Positions 1 through 13,140 of a DNA stretch of 64,000 nt are shown here, piece by piece. The notes beneath the pieces are model-generated. The model searched no databases, was not told the origin of the DNA, and worked only from the letters and a program-made list of their open reading frames with translations. The translations under genes were made by a program, and so were the position numbers. Source of the DNA: Ziziphus jujuba. Lineage: Eukaryota; Streptophyta; Magnoliopsida; Rosales; Rhamnaceae. Location: assembly GCF_031755915.1 (NCBI RefSeq), contig NC_083379.1, positions 18,621,501 to 18,685,500 on the forward strand, in the 5' to 3' direction. The number at the start of each line of letters is the position of its first letter. Position 1 is the first letter of the stretch.

Positions 1-1549
1 ATATCTAACTTCACATGTATATGTTATTATTTTATGTGAATTTTGACAAGATTTTAAATGGTTTCGAATTCTAATGAGTTCATAATGAATTTGTGGATCT
101 TGGTATTATTATATCTTGGATTTGAATTGATGTTTTAATCCTTTTGGAAAATATTTAATTTTGAGAACATGGATCTTTTAAGCATATTTTCGTAATTTGT
201 ATTTCAAAGTACTTAAAATGGTTTATGGTGATATATATTTCACCGTTGGTATTTATGTTTTAGATGAATTGGTGAGTTAGAAATTTTAGAATTTTTAAAT
301 AAATGGTTGGATTTGAATATTAATTTATGCTTTATGATATAGTATTACTTGGGAAAGGGGAAAAAAATATGATCTTGGAAAGATTATTTTATGAATACTA
401 TATTATTATTCTTAATTGACATAACATACAATACCAATGGTTCGATTATGTTATTATGTTTTTGTTGAATTGGGTTGCCACAAAGTCATTGGGATGTTAA
501 GGGTCAAGAGAGGGGTTCTTTCTATGGTTTATCTATTACCAATGATAACTTGATAGGTTAAGGGTCATGAGATGGGTTATTTTCATAGTTTATTTCTTGC
601 CTAATGCCTTTGAAATTTAAGGGTTGTGAGTTCTACCTATGATTTTTATTTCTATTTCTCTTTTCCTACTATCAATGGTAATCCAAGCCACTAGGCACCA
701 CTTAGCAGTACTAGATATATTGTATCATACATTGTTTATTTTTCTGGTACATTATTAATTTTTCTTGTACATTATTAAGTTTATGATATATTTGTGAATT
801 TTTATGGATTTTCCAAGATTATTTTGTGAATTTATATGGATATTATTTTACAGACAGTATTTAATCATGATCGATCTCATTTATAGTGTTTTAATAGTTA
901 TTGAGTTATCATATTTAAGCAATAATTGTATGATATTGATTTAGGGCATAAGTTGGGTTTTTCTAAAATAGATTTTAAAAAGAGAACTTTTCAAAAAAGT
1001 GGAATGAGAGTTGTTGAGAGAAAGGTTTATAAAAATAAAAATATTAATTTTCTCTTACACTATGTCATTCACTGAAATATCTTTATCCCATATTTGATTT
1101 GTTTTAAATTTGTTCCCTTAGATCCAAGTAGTTAGCAGACATCTCCCTCATGTATCACATATTATTTCTACAATTTCAACAACAACAGTAATATTTTACC
1201 TTTCATTTCTTTGTCTTTATCTTTCTAGACTCATTCATTTCATTTATATAACCTATATCTCTATTTACTCTTACAATGCTCTGATATAAAATTTGGACAC
1301 AATAGTAACCTAATATTTATGTGTAGACTAACATGTAGTATGATAGGCTGTAAATGTTGGCTATAATTGAGGACTTGCAATTTATTGTGTCTTTATTGTC
1401 AAATAAAAAGGTATTATTTTATAATGCATGCTTTGGTTGTCCGTGGTCTACGTGAGGTTCCATTAAGCTTCCCCAAAAGATTGCTCAGTGCTTTTCACTA
1501 AATAGGATTACCATGAGATCTTGGGAGGGTTTTGGGGCAAATCCTATCA
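1..1549 (+). repeat. Ty3/gypsy-type LTR, 3' part (copy A)
   Basis: This is the 3' portion of a long terminal repeat whose 5' part lies outside the window. It aligns by eye, block after block, with 3600-5134 and 5530-7060, and in reverse complement with 39465-41060. Shared blocks include the start near ATGTTATTATTTTATGTGAA, the 45-bp-type repeats at 480-650, and the terminus ending CCTATCA at 1549. Immediately after the end comes a primer-binding-site-like stretch (TTAGTATCAAAACTCTAGG), resembling the complement of initiator-Met tRNA used by plant LTR elements. That makes this a 5' LTR relative to the plus strand. The assignment to Ty3/gypsy rests on the gag remnants that follow. Confidence 0.75.
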
Positions 1550-2263
1550 GCTTAGTATCAAAACTCTAGGTTCTAAGTTCTTCATGGATTGTGCTTTATG
1601 GTACAACTCATTTTGTGTTTTGCCTTCCATGCTTACCCCTTTTTTGGTGTTAATTATATTTTTTGTTATTCTTTGATATATAATTTTTTCCTAATGCTGC
1701 AAGGAGGTAGACATAGTTCGTGTCAAGCTTCAACTGAAATTATAGATGCGTCCACTTATGAAGAGCATCTTATGATTATCTGGCTCGACCACTCGAGAGA
1801 AGTAAGTTTACTTGTCATTCTATTAATTAGGAATGTAAAATTGGAGTATGGGTTTCGATGGCTCCATGGAACCTATTATAGCTTTATCTTGGCTAGAAAA
1901 TATGGAGAAAATCCTAAATAAGGATATGCAATGTCCAGACGAGGACAAAGTCAAGATAGCTATCTTCATGCTAGAGGGAAACGTAACAAAAATAGTAGAT
2001 GTATAAAAGAATAGGAGATGTCACACTTGAGCATAATTTAAAAATGCTTTTCATACTGAGTTCTGCTCTCCAACCTTCGTTTAAACTAACTGACTAGAGT
2101 TTGAGACACTTATTCAAACTCGTATGATAGTTTCTCAATACGAGCAGAGATTCACTGTTCTAACTTGGCGTCTAATGAAGTCAACAAGAAGGAGAGGTTT
2201 CTTGACGATTTAAGCAAGCCTATAGCATTAACCATCTTAGGTGCAATCCACCCCACTTATCAA
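1550..2263 (+). pseudogene. Degenerate gypsy gag between LTR copies A and B
   Basis: A 714-bp internal remnant between two LTRs. It starts with a primer-binding-site-like stretch. Around 1890-1990 one frame reads MEKILNKDMQCPDEDKVKIA followed by IFMLEG, the pattern typical of plant Ty3/gypsy gag (WLxxMEKIF...CxxxxKVxxAxFxLEG). Frames shift and stop repeatedly, so nothing here can encode a working protein. No protease, reverse transcriptase or integrase follows; the next LTR starts at 2264. Most of the interior has therefore been deleted or lost by recombination. Confidence 0.6.
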
Positions 2264-5134
2264 TATAACACTCCGTCCAAAAAAATGCCCAAAATTTTAA
2301 AACTTTGACCAAATTAAACCAACTTAACCTTTTATGGTTCCTAAATTTGACTTTTTATATGGTCAAGTTTTGGATTTGACCAGGATACCATTGTGTATAG
2401 CACATCAAGATGAGTTTATAGACTGGTAGCATGCCTAATTTTAAGTTACGGATGAAAAGTTATTGTCTTTAAAACTTTTAAGCATCAGTCTTACATCAGT
2501 GTTAAAACTAATCCTACATTTTTATCTGTTAGTGACCTAAGGCCCTATATGTATACATCGAAAACCATGCTTTCATTAAACAATTGCAAAAATACCTAAA
2601 TAGTTCTAAAATCTCTAAAAAATCTAATAAACCCAAAAGAGACCTAAACCCGTTTTAGCACCATTCTAGTTGGCCAGTTTTTACCATTTTCTAGCCACCC
2701 TAACACCACATGCATAGGCCACCATAGAAGCCAATATCAAGGTGACCTCGACCATAAATTTTCCAGCTAATTGGCTGGAGGGCATGCCGAGATTGGTAGC
2801 CCAAAGTCGGCAATGGTGTGTTATAGGCTTTTCGACTGTTGCCATTTTTTTTTTACCATTTTAACTTGACCTGTATGCCTCCCCCTTAAATTGGACACTC
2901 TAAACTTGAATTCAGCCTCCATTTATTAAAATTCTTCATGGTTTAAAAGATCTATCAACATCAAGTTTGGCCAAATTTATCGACATCTATTTTGACAACC
3001 GAAGATATTTTTGGACCAAGGTGAGCTTAGATTCTTGCTAATCATTTCACAAGCATTCCATTCATATAAAGTATATGAATTTTGCACGTCATTTGATAAT
3101 TTTTCATTTTTAGATCAAATAATTAAATACCAGATAAAATTTGAATGTGTTTGGACAATCTAAGACCAAGATAGAGTTGGATTTGTGGAATTAGATGTTA
3201 GTAAGACCAACTGGAGGGTTCAATTTAACAGAATTGGCTTTCAAGTGAAAAATCCAATTTTGAGTATAGGTTTCTAAAGATTCGCATCATAATTAGACTA
3301 CTTAGCTATTTCATGTGATTAGTTTTACAAATTATTTTAAAGCATTTGAAATGCAACAATGTTTTGGTTTGATTTTTGGAGCCTAAAAAATATTTTATTA
3401 TATTATAGGCATCAATACTACGCTCAAAGGTGATCCTGCAAAGGAGCAAGAGAGATCAGTGGAGGTAACTGCGAGTGGTTTGTATTTTTAAATGTTTTGG
3501 GCATATTAGTACAATATATAAATGATGGTTTGAATACTATATATATGTATATATGGTCTGATTTAAATAATTATTTAAGTATATATGAATATCTGCTGTT
3601 ACATATATATGTTATCATTTTATATGACTCTTGGTAAGATTTGAAATGGTTTTAAATTCTAATAAATTCATAGTGAACTTGTGGACATTGGTATTTAAAT
3701 ATCTTGGTATTTAAATTGATATTTTAATCATTTTGGAAAATATTAATTTTGAGAAAGTGGATTGGAAATTGTATATTTTTAAACATATTTTGACGATTTG
3801 TATTTCAAAGTGTTTAAAAATTATTTATGATGATATATATTTCACTTTTGGTATTCATGTTTTGGCATAATATAGTGATTTGGAATTTTTGAAATATTTA
3901 AATAATTAGTTAGGTTTGAATATTAAATTATATTTTATGGTATATTATTGTTTGGGAAAGTGAAAAAGTATCTTAAAAATATTATTTTATGAATATTATG
4001 TTGCTATTTTTAATTGGTATACCATATAATACTGGCAGCTTGATATGTTATTAAGTTATTAGTGCACTAGGTTGCCACGACGTAGGTTCTTCCCATAATT
4101 TCTCTATTGCCACAACACCTATTGCCAAGACACCTTCGGGAGGTTAAGGATCATAACATGGGTTTTTCTCATGGTTTATATTGCCATGATACTTTTGGGA
4201 TGTTAAAAGGATCATAAGGTGGCTTCACCTTATGGTTTTTTTTTTTTTTTTCTATTGTGGTTTCTCTTTCTCTTTCGTTACTATTGGTAGTGGCCCCAAC
4301 ACGCCATGCATCACTTACCATTATTACATATATTGTATAGTAAATTATTTTTTTTCTAGTACATTATCTAGTTTCTGATATATTTATGAATTCTTATGGA
4401 TTTTCCATTATTATTTTATGAATTTATATGGATATTATTTTATGCCCTGTACTCAATCATCAATTCAAATATCATGGTTATTAAGTTATTACATTTAAGC
4501 ATCGATTTAATGAAATTAAATTGGGACACAAGTTAGGTTTTATGGAGTAAATTTTAAAAGGAGAACTTTTTAAAAGAGTGGAATGATAGGTCTTAAAAAA
4601 GAAGTTAAAAAAGTAAAATATTATTTTTCTATTCTACTATGTATTCACTTAGATATCTATATCTCACATTTTATTTATTTTGAATTCATTCTAGCTTTAT
4701 CTTACATTTTATTTGTTTTGAATTTGTTCCCCTAGGTATAGACAACTAGCGGACAATCTCCCCTATGCATCACATAATGTTTCCACAGTTTCCATAGCAG
4801 CATCGATATTTTATCTTTCCTTACTTTGTCTTATTTTTTTAAACTTATTTGTATCATTTGTGTAGCCTATATTTATATTTGCTCTTAAAATACTTTAATA
4901 TAAAGTATGGACACAGTAATAATCTAGTATATATGTGTAATAATGGCCTGTAGTATGATAAGTTGTCGTCGTTGACTGTAGTTGGCACTTACATATGCTA
5001 TTGTGGTTTTATTTATATAATGAGGTTTTTTTTATAGTTTATGCATTGATTGTTTGCAATTTAAGCGAGGTTCTATTAGGATTTCTCTAGATTACCAGGG
5101 AGTCTTGAGAAGGTTCCTAGGGTAGGTTCTATCA
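2264..5134 (+). repeat. Complete Ty3/gypsy-type LTR (copy B)
   Basis: A full LTR of 2871 bp. It begins with a decayed TGTAACACCCCG-type start (TATAACACTCCGTCC at 2264) and ends TTCTATCA at 5134. Its length matches the independently bounded solo LTR at 39465-42358 (2894 bp, opposite orientation). The first kilobase contains the GC-richer block at 2650-2830, which also appears at 41760-41990 in the inverted copy. Short direct repeats of about 45 bp lie at 4075-4250. No long ORF is present, as expected for an LTR. Confidence 0.75.
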
Positions 5135-5518
5135 TTGGTCTATGAAAGATGCTGCTCTAGAGGTAAACAGACAGACCTTTATGCATAAGTCTAAGCGCTA
5201 ACCATTCAATGACATGTCTTCAAAGACCCATAGTCAAGGATATGCTAAGAGGGTAGTTTCAGTTAAGGGATATCAGGCAACAAAGGATTCAGGGGAGGTT
5301 GCTACAACCACAAAGGCAGTACATCTCAAAGAAGTGGTCACACTCATGCCTCTAAACAATGGACAGTAGGCACAGATAGCAACCATTACTAAAGATTTGC
5401 AGGCTGAGGTAATTTCCGCTATGCATGTAGCCTCTATAATAAGTTTCATGATGGACCGTGTTAGTGGGATAAAACATGCTTCCATTTCAAGTAGTCAGGA
5501 CACTTCAAGAAGGACTAT
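5135..5518 (+). pseudogene. Degenerate gypsy gag fragment with zinc-knuckle remnant
   Basis: This short internal remnant directly follows the end of LTR copy B. The start (TTGGTCTATGAAAGATGCTG) is compatible with a decayed primer-binding site. Near 5470-5515 a frame reads CFHFK, a stop, then SGHFKKDY. This is the shape of a retroviral-type CCHC zinc knuckle (CFxCGxxGHFKxDC) with key cysteines lost. The fragment ends abruptly at about 5518, where the middle of LTR copy C begins, so the junction is a deletion or recombination point rather than a normal element boundary. Confidence 0.5.
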
Positions 5519-7075
5519 CTCTATGGTTTGAATATTTTCTATATATGGTTTGATTTAAATGTGTATTTTATGCATATATGAATACTTGGTTTCACATATA
5601 TGTGTTATTATTTCATATGAATTTTAACAAGATTTTAAATAATTTCAAATTTTAATGAGTTTATAGTGAACTTATGGATCTTTGTATTTAAATATCTTGG
5701 TATTTGAATTGATGTTTTAATCATTTTTGGAAAAGATTTGATTTTAAGAACGTGAATTGGAAATTTTATATTTTCAAGCACATTTTCATGATTTGTATTT
5801 TAAAGTGCTTAAAATGGTTTATGGTGATACATATTTCATTATAGGTGTTTATGATTTGCCATGAAATGGTGAATTAAAATTTTTGGAATATTTAATAAAT
5901 GGTTAGATTTGAATATTAATTTATGATTTATGTTATTGTTTGGAAAAACGAAAAAAACATGATCTTGGAAAGATTATTTTATGAATATTGCGTTGTTGTT
6001 TTAATTGACATACTATACACTACTAGTGGCTTGGTTATATTATTATGTTAGTAGTGTGCTAGGTTGCCACAATGCATTTATGATGTTAAAGGTCGTGAGA
6101 TGGATTCTTCCCATGGTTTCTCTATTGCCATGAAGCCTTTGGGAGTTTAGGTTCTAAAATGGGTTATTACCACAGTTTTATTTCTTGCCATGATGCCTTT
6201 TGGATGTTAAAGATTATGAGATGGGTTCACTTCATGATTTATGTTTTTGTTTTTCTTTTGTTATCATAGATGATTGTGTGAGACATCATGCACCACTTAG
6301 CAATACTAGGTATATTGTATGGTGCATTTTTCTCGTATAGTATTGAGTTTATGATATGTTTATGAATTTTTATGGATTTTCCGTGATTATTTTATGAATT
6401 TATTTGGATATTATTTTATGACCAATATTTAATGATGTGTGATCTGATTTATAGTGTTTTAATATTTATTGAGTTATTATATTTAGGCACCAACTTTGTG
6501 GTACTGATTTGGGACACAAGTTAGATTTAGTGAAATGAATTTAAAATGGGAACTTTTCGAAAGAATGGAATGAGAGATCTTGAGAAAAAGCTTTACAAAA
6601 ATAAAAATATTATTTTCTTATTATACTATACTATTTACTGATATATCTTCATCTCACATTTATTTGTTTTAAATTTATTCTCCTAGATCCAACCAGTTAA
6701 TGAACAATCCCTGCATGCATAACATATTGTGCCCACAATAGCATCAGTATTTTATCTTCCTTTGCTTTGTCTTTATCTTTGTGGACTCACTCGTATAATT
6801 TGTATAATCTATATTTATATTTACTCTTAGAATGCTCAAATATAAAATATGGACATAGTAGTAATTTAGTATGTATGTATAGAATGGGCTATAGTAAGAT
6901 AGATAGTAGATGTTGACTATAATTGAGAACTTGTATGCTGTTATAGTTTTATCTTTATATAATGACATATAATTTTATAATGCATACTTTAGTTGTCTGT
7001 AGTCTAGATAAAGTTCCATTGGACTTTTCCTAAAGATTACTCTGTGGTACTTCATTAGGCGAGATCACTTCGGAG
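5519..7075 (+). repeat. Ty3/gypsy-type LTR, 5'-truncated (copy C)
   Basis: This corresponds to the last ~1.55 kb of the LTR family. It starts in the middle of the repeat (compare 3515 in copy B) and runs through the 45-bp repeats at 6060-6250 and the GAGAACTTTTC-like block near 6545 to a decayed end around 7060-7080. The first ~1.3 kb of the LTR is absent and replaced by the zinc-knuckle fragment. The far boundary is not exact, because the terminal CCTATCA is not conserved here. Confidence 0.65.
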
Positions 7076-8760
7076 TTCTTACTTTACATCTCTTAGGCTT
7101 CATTTCAATATATAGATTGTATATTTTGATTAAGTTTTGAGAAAATTGAATTTTGAAGGTTTCAAATCAAATGAGTTTAACCAAATTCTGATTAACATAG
7201 CAGTTTGCGATAGCTTAACCATCTTAGTTCCAAGTGTTTCTTAGATGCATTCAAAAAGTTTAATTGATTGGAATTATGGAAATAATGAAAAAAAAAAAAA
7301 CAAATTTAAAGTTTATAAGTTTTGGGTATTTTGGTGGAATTAGACTGTTCGAGGCTTGATACTAGGATTTTTAGTCTTATGAGAGTGAATTAGGAAGTTT
7401 AGAATGCATTTGTGGAGTTGTATATTTTTAGAAACTAATTTAGTACCTTGGTATTATTTTAAGAATTTACAGCGATATTGGAGGTAATCCTATAATAAAT
7501 TGGGTTTGAGCTAAAATATGTCAATGAACTTTTATTTTTGAAAATAGTTTTGTGAAGTATATGCTTGATTATATATTATTTAATTATTATTTTTGGAATT
7601 ATTTAAATTATATGCTTTTTAATGTACAATGAAAGGATTATCTACTTATCATTTTTTGGTATATTAAAAGAATAGTTTGGTACAAATATATTTTCAGTAT
7701 ATAATAATAAAAATATATGTTAGTAATTGCGGAAATGTTTTGTTATGAGGTTATGCATAATATTGATAAATTATATATATTGGATTATGAATTGAATATT
7801 GGTTTATGGATTATTGTATACCATATTGTACCATGATTATTAATTTGATGGATTTCAGTTGTATGTGTTTTATTAATCATCTCCTATTTGATCACGTGAT
7901 TTTTATGGTTGGATGGGAGGTTCTAGTCTGCCATACCTTTTGAACATCAAGGATCATATTGACAATTTTCCTTACCCCTCAATAGTTTGCGACACTCTAA
8001 GATGCTAAGTGTAAGCATATGATAGATTTGATATTAGTTATGATACATAGAGATATTATATGGTACATTAAGATATTTTTTATACATATAATATATGAAT
8101 TTTATTTGAATTATATTATATGGAAATGTTAATTTACTTATAGAATTATGGAAACTTTTGATATTATCTATTTTATCTTATGTAATTATGAGTGCTATTA
8201 TATTTCGGGATTAATTAAAGGTTTTGTCAAATATGTTTCTAAAACAGAGAAACTTTCAAAGAATAAAAATAAGGTCTTAAGAGAAATAATTTTCTTAATA
8301 CACTTTTTGTTCAATCACTGAGCTTCTCTCATAGTGTTGTTTTTAAACTTTTTCTCTAGGTTTTAACTAATAGATTACATATATCACGTTCACACATATT
8401 CATTGTTCATATATTATTTATGTTGCTACGGTATTATTCTTTTCCTTTGATTCGATAATATTATATTTCTTTCTTTCGCTGATTCTTATATATAAATTAT
8501 ATTAAACACTTTTGATATTTTGTATTTTGTACTCCTTAAATTGTTTTGGTGGATTAACATAATATGTATAATTCTTATATTATCTTTCTCTTTCTTGGAT
8601 CTTGGGTTTAGACCCCTTGATATTGTGTTGATGACTTTATGGGAGTTCTATAATTTATGGGGAGATTTTACTAAATTTACGATAGAAAATATAATAGGAC
8701 TTCTATAAGCGAAACCACTTCAGGTGTCCAAGAAAGACTTCGTGAGTAGTTCTGTCAAAT
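7076..8760 (+). repeat. Highly diverged relative of the gypsy LTR (copy D)
   Basis: AT-rich sequence that still shows the order of landmarks of copies A-C. There is a block with 'gatcac...ggttggatgggaggtt' and 'catcaaggatcat' at 7890-7960, then a GAGAAACTTTCAAAGAATAAAAA block at 8250 matching 985 and 6547, then a 'caatcactgagcttctctcat' block near 8310. Similarity is much weaker than among copies A, B and C. Start and end are approximate. No coding capacity is recognised; a 62-codon ORF at 8520-8708 has low-complexity, membrane-like composition by chance. Confidence 0.4.
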
Positions 8761-9911
8761 GAGGTGGGTTTGGCTAATAAACCACTCATACTTACGATTC
8801 AAACCCACATCTAAGAAATCATAGTTTTGAGATATTAAACAGAGAAATTAATGTAAATATGTGGGAGGTATTATTGCAAATGACCAAAAAACAAAAGACT
8901 TATTAAGCTTTTGTTTTGAAATATATAAAACCAAACATGTTCATTAAATTTAATGCAACCTGTTAACAATATGTTAACTCATTAAGCTCAATTATAAAAT
9001 TTATTTTTATTCTAATAAAACATTATATTTATAAAATTAAATATTAAATAGATGAACTAAATTATTACATATATGAAAATAATATTGAGGAATACCAGCA
9101 AACAATGAATAAATATAATATATATGTATATATATATTATCAAAATATTTTTCTTCACATGCTAGTAGAATGTTATCACATTTCACTGTTAACACCCGTT
9201 AACTAATGTGCTTTATTGTGTTAGAACTGTTGATCCAACTCTTAAAGCAAATCTGATACTAATAATATCATGCAAATTTGTGTCCTCTGCCAGATCTGCT
9301 GTTAATTACTTGAAAGATGCTTAGAGGGATGAGACAAACCCCTAACGACTGTGGTACAGCAGGAGCAGAAGATAGAAAATATAATAAATTTGGAAGAGTA
9401 TGCATAGGATGGAAGCAAGGGTCAATGGTTTTGACTGAACGGCTTGTCCAACATTCTCAGCTAAAATTAAAATAAATAAAATAGACAATAATATCTTTTT
9501 TCTGTCATCATGGTTACGGAAATGTTAAAATTGCCGCTTCGATTAGCAGTGGGTCACCAATCCAAACTTTTATTTTAGAAAATTTAACCGTTATATATTG
9601 TTTGGAATATGATAGACAGTAAGCTTATGTATTGGAATTGCTACGCCCTCGCATGAGACATACTCTGTTTCATATTTGGTTGCACATTAACGAAGAGGTA
9701 CCAGAAAACTGAAGATAAAAGAGGTCTAAACAAACTTACATCTAATAACATTCAAATGCCTTGCCTGGATACAATTTGGGACAAATATATATTCAACAAA
9801 GTGCATATATATTATTCTTTACGAGAACACGAAGACAGAAACTCAAATTTAGGAATAGAAAAATGTGTGCAAGTATAGAATGCAAAGTAGGCACATAAAG
9901 TGAATGTGTAA
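8761..9911. other. Intergenic, includes 3' flank of the quinone reductase gene
   Basis: AT-rich sequence with no ORF I can support. The stretch directly left of 9912 should hold the 3' untranslated region and polyadenylation site of the minus-strand gene ending at 9912. An unremarkable (TA)-rich tract lies at 9115-9145. Confidence 0.5.
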
Positions 9912-12900
9912 CTAGGCAGTTCCCTTAAGTTTCTTAGCTATGCCTGCAAAGTACTTTCCCTGGTGGAAAGCTTGCTCCAGCTCTAGCTCAGATGGTTGTC
10001 TAGTGCCATCCCCGGCAAAAGTTCCAGCACCATAGGGGCTGCCACCCTTCACCTTCTCCATTTCAAACATGCCTGCTCCAAACGTGTATCCAATAGGTAC
10101 GAAGACCATTCCATGGTGAACAAGCTGGGTAATAGCTGTTAAGCTGCACGGTTTTACCAATTATAAGAACAGAGTCAGGGTACAAAATTATCAAAAATTG
10201 TTAAGTTGTAATGTATTCAATACAGTTGTGTTCTTGAAAAAGATAACAGACAAAAAGCTTGTGCATAAATGGAACTCACGGTGTAGTCTCTTGTCCACCT
10301 CCTTGAGAGCCAGTGCTGTAGAATATTCCAGCAGGCTTGCCAGCAAGTTGCTGTGATCTCCATAAACCCCCAGTAGCATCCAGAAATGCTTTAAATTGTC
10401 CAGCCATCATTCCAAATCTGGTTGGGAAGCCGAAAAGCAACCCATCAGCCTCCGCAAGCTCATTAGGTGTGATTATAGGTACATCACTCTTTGGGGGTGC
10501 ACCCATCTTTCCAAGAACCTCATATGGCAGTGTTTCAGGTACCTTCTCATGTTGACAAGTATGTTCAATCAGGCCAAGGCACTCAAAATTTTACAGAATA
10601 GAAATAAATACCTATTGCAAAGAACAAGTACCAAACCTCCACAAAGTATAATGCACCTTAGGTAAAAGAATATGAAAGTCCAACTAGAACGAGCATAACA
10701 AAATCATCAATCACCTACATTATGCTAGATTTTTTTAATAATGGTACTGAGTTGCACATCTCTTTACATATAGAAAATTAGCAGCCAAACAGGAAGGTTT
10801 TAAACAATACATCTTAAAAGCACATGTACACAAAATCATATACGATTAGGATTATTATATCTGTCCCAACTTAATGGTGCTCCCTTTTTTTTCCTACAAA
10901 AACTCAAGCTTTATTTCTCATCCAATTATGTCTGTCACAGTGAAAGTTCCAACCCAAGTAACGCCAAAAATAAATGTATATGTTACCCGAATCTGACCAG
11001 CAAGCTAATCATAGTTAAAAACTTGAAAAATAATTAATTTGTTGAATTAATAAATCAAAAGTAAAACAACCTGGAAACTAAATAGTCTAAATATTCTGTT
11101 CATTTATCATCATTATAGTTCTTTCAAAACGATAAGTCTTCATTCAAACTGCAAAGATTAAAAGGAGTTGGATGCTCTGGCCTATATATGTAACTTTGAA
11201 GGAAAGGTAAATTAGCTTTCTGTTTCCTTTTATCTAACTAGTCTTAGAAGTAATAAACATAATAATGACCACACCTGCCATAGCTTTGCCTCTACTCCTT
11301 CAACTGAGGCAGCTCCTTTTTTTATCTCTTCTGCCAGCTTTTCAACATGTCCATACATAGAATAGTAACTGATCATCATTGGAATTTCAAATTTCAATCA
11401 GCCTCAAACCAATACAGATCACATGAAAATCAATTGTGGATAGTTGAATATGATACAGACTACTCAAGTTAGCAACCCAAGTTAATTTTGACTGAATTTG
11501 TTAAGACATTAAAAATAGCAAATGATATGGAAAGAACTAAAAGAGCATCTTGTTATAGTAAATTTAGAGCACTCAGCGGTAGCATTTCTAAGACTATTAC
11601 AATTTACAAGTGAAATCACCCATAAAATTTGGCATGGTGAAAAGCATATGTTGTTGGTAGGTACCACCAGTACACCAATATGTAATGATTTTTAGGGCTA
11701 CATGGTTCAAAATACTGTGAGATTTTGATTAACAACTTTGACAAGAAATAGATTCTTTAGCAGAGCCACACCAAAGATGCTCATCTGGCTTAAGTTTTCT
11801 CATTGCCTTAGATAAGGTAAAGCAGAAGAAATCATAAACACTAAAGAAGGTAGTCTAGAAGCCTCTCCAATCATGCAGTTAATGCCAATACTAATAGTTA
11901 CAGATATCAAACTGTTTGAAAAGCTAATCTCAATAACGACGATTGCTGGGACCACAACTCTGGAATTTCTTTTCCAATTATAATTTCAAAAGATAGGTTG
12001 GGTTTCACAATCACTTTTCCAGTTGTTTCGTGTTAGGAGCATATTGTCAATGATTTTTTATTTTTTAATCTTTTTTGATTCTTCATTTCTAAAAATTACA
12101 CAAGGTAGCATTAAATAAGTAACAAATCAGAAAAACCAACAGAAATCAAACACAAAATTTGACTTTTTACATGTCAAATATAGTGTCCATCACGCAATGC
12201 CAAAGGTGCAACAGAAGCCTCAACCTCCAAAAACCAAAAGCCGTAAGCACAGGGACTTTAAGTCTGACCTTTAACCAAAGTAGATGAGTCATAAAATTCT
12301 TAATTTTGTACTGGCCTTTATCGCGCAAGTCTTTCAATGTTTTAGCCTTTGTTCGCAAATTCATCCCCGCCCCTCAATGTAATTAAAAACATTTTGACTT
12401 CTTTGTTTCGACCGAAAAAGGAAAAAAGCCTTGAACAACAATAAACCAGAATAGTTTTCTATAAAGAGAAATGAAAAAGAACCATGGATATGTCTTAAAG
12501 CAAACTGAGGAAATAAATTAAAAACTCTCAAATTTAAAGTAGAAATACGATCAAGATAGATGAGACCTTTAGGAATTTGTACTCTTATAAAAAACAGAGC
12601 CCTTTAAAAATTGAAAAGAAACAAAACAAGCTAAAATGCTCTTTCCAATGTCCGGTTCTGATAAATTTGGGTGAAATCACCCAATGCCAATTCAAAACCA
12701 TCTCTAACAGAGACCAATCTTTTCCCAATTCCTTTATTAACAACTAAACAACCCATGACTTCCAAGAAGCACAATCACAAACCCAGAACAATATTTCACT
12801 TTCTTAGACCAACGATCATATACATGAAAGCTTTACAGGAAAGAAAAAATATATATAATAAAAATAAAAAACCCCAGAAATTATACAGAGAGATAGCTAG

Positions 12901-13029
12901 TAAACACACAGATCAGTTTCATCTTAATTAATACACTGAAAAATGAAGTATAAACCAACAGAATCAAAGAATAAGCAGAAAATTAGAAAGAAAGAGAGAG
13001 ACTTACACAATGTAAACTTTAGTGGCCAT
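9912..13029 (-). CDS. FQR1: NAD(P)H:quinone oxidoreductase, FQR1/WrbA type
   Basis: Flavodoxin-like quinone reductase. The family binds FMN and reduces quinones by two electrons using NAD(P)H, avoiding semiquinone radicals. In plants it is auxin- and stress-linked and found in cytosol and plasma-membrane fractions. I join four coding exons: 13029-13007 (23 bp, starting MATKVYIV), 11368-11275, 10542-10280 and 10143-9912. All have GT-AG introns (1638, 732 and 136 bp) with compatible phases, giving 203 aa, close to the 204 aa of Arabidopsis FQR1. Visible family motifs are [15 protein letters not shown] (flavin-phosphate loop region), [32 protein letters not shown] and [13 protein letters not shown] near residues 150-170, then [12 protein letters not shown]. 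The start is fixed by the conserved N-terminus in the tiny first exon. No frameshift or lost motif is seen. Function is by family homology. Confidence 0.93.
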
Positions 13030-13130
13030 TGATGGAGGATTCTCTATCTCCCTCTGTGTATGGGCTTTTGAGCAAAAACGTATTGGGGGATGAATGGAAC
13101 GCTGACAGGGGAGCACAAAGAGGGGGACCC

Positions 13131-13140
13131 CTATTTATAG
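13131..13140 (-). promoter_or_regulatory. Probable TATA box of the quinone reductase gene
   Basis: On the minus strand this reads CTATAAATAG, a near-consensus plant TATA box, about 100 nt upstream of the ATG at 13029. That leaves room for a 5' UTR of roughly 70 nt. Based on sequence only. Confidence 0.6.

Noticed and set aside
6744..6968. 74-codon minus-strand ORF
   Set aside because: Lies inside a gypsy LTR copy; Tyr/Ile-rich chance frame.
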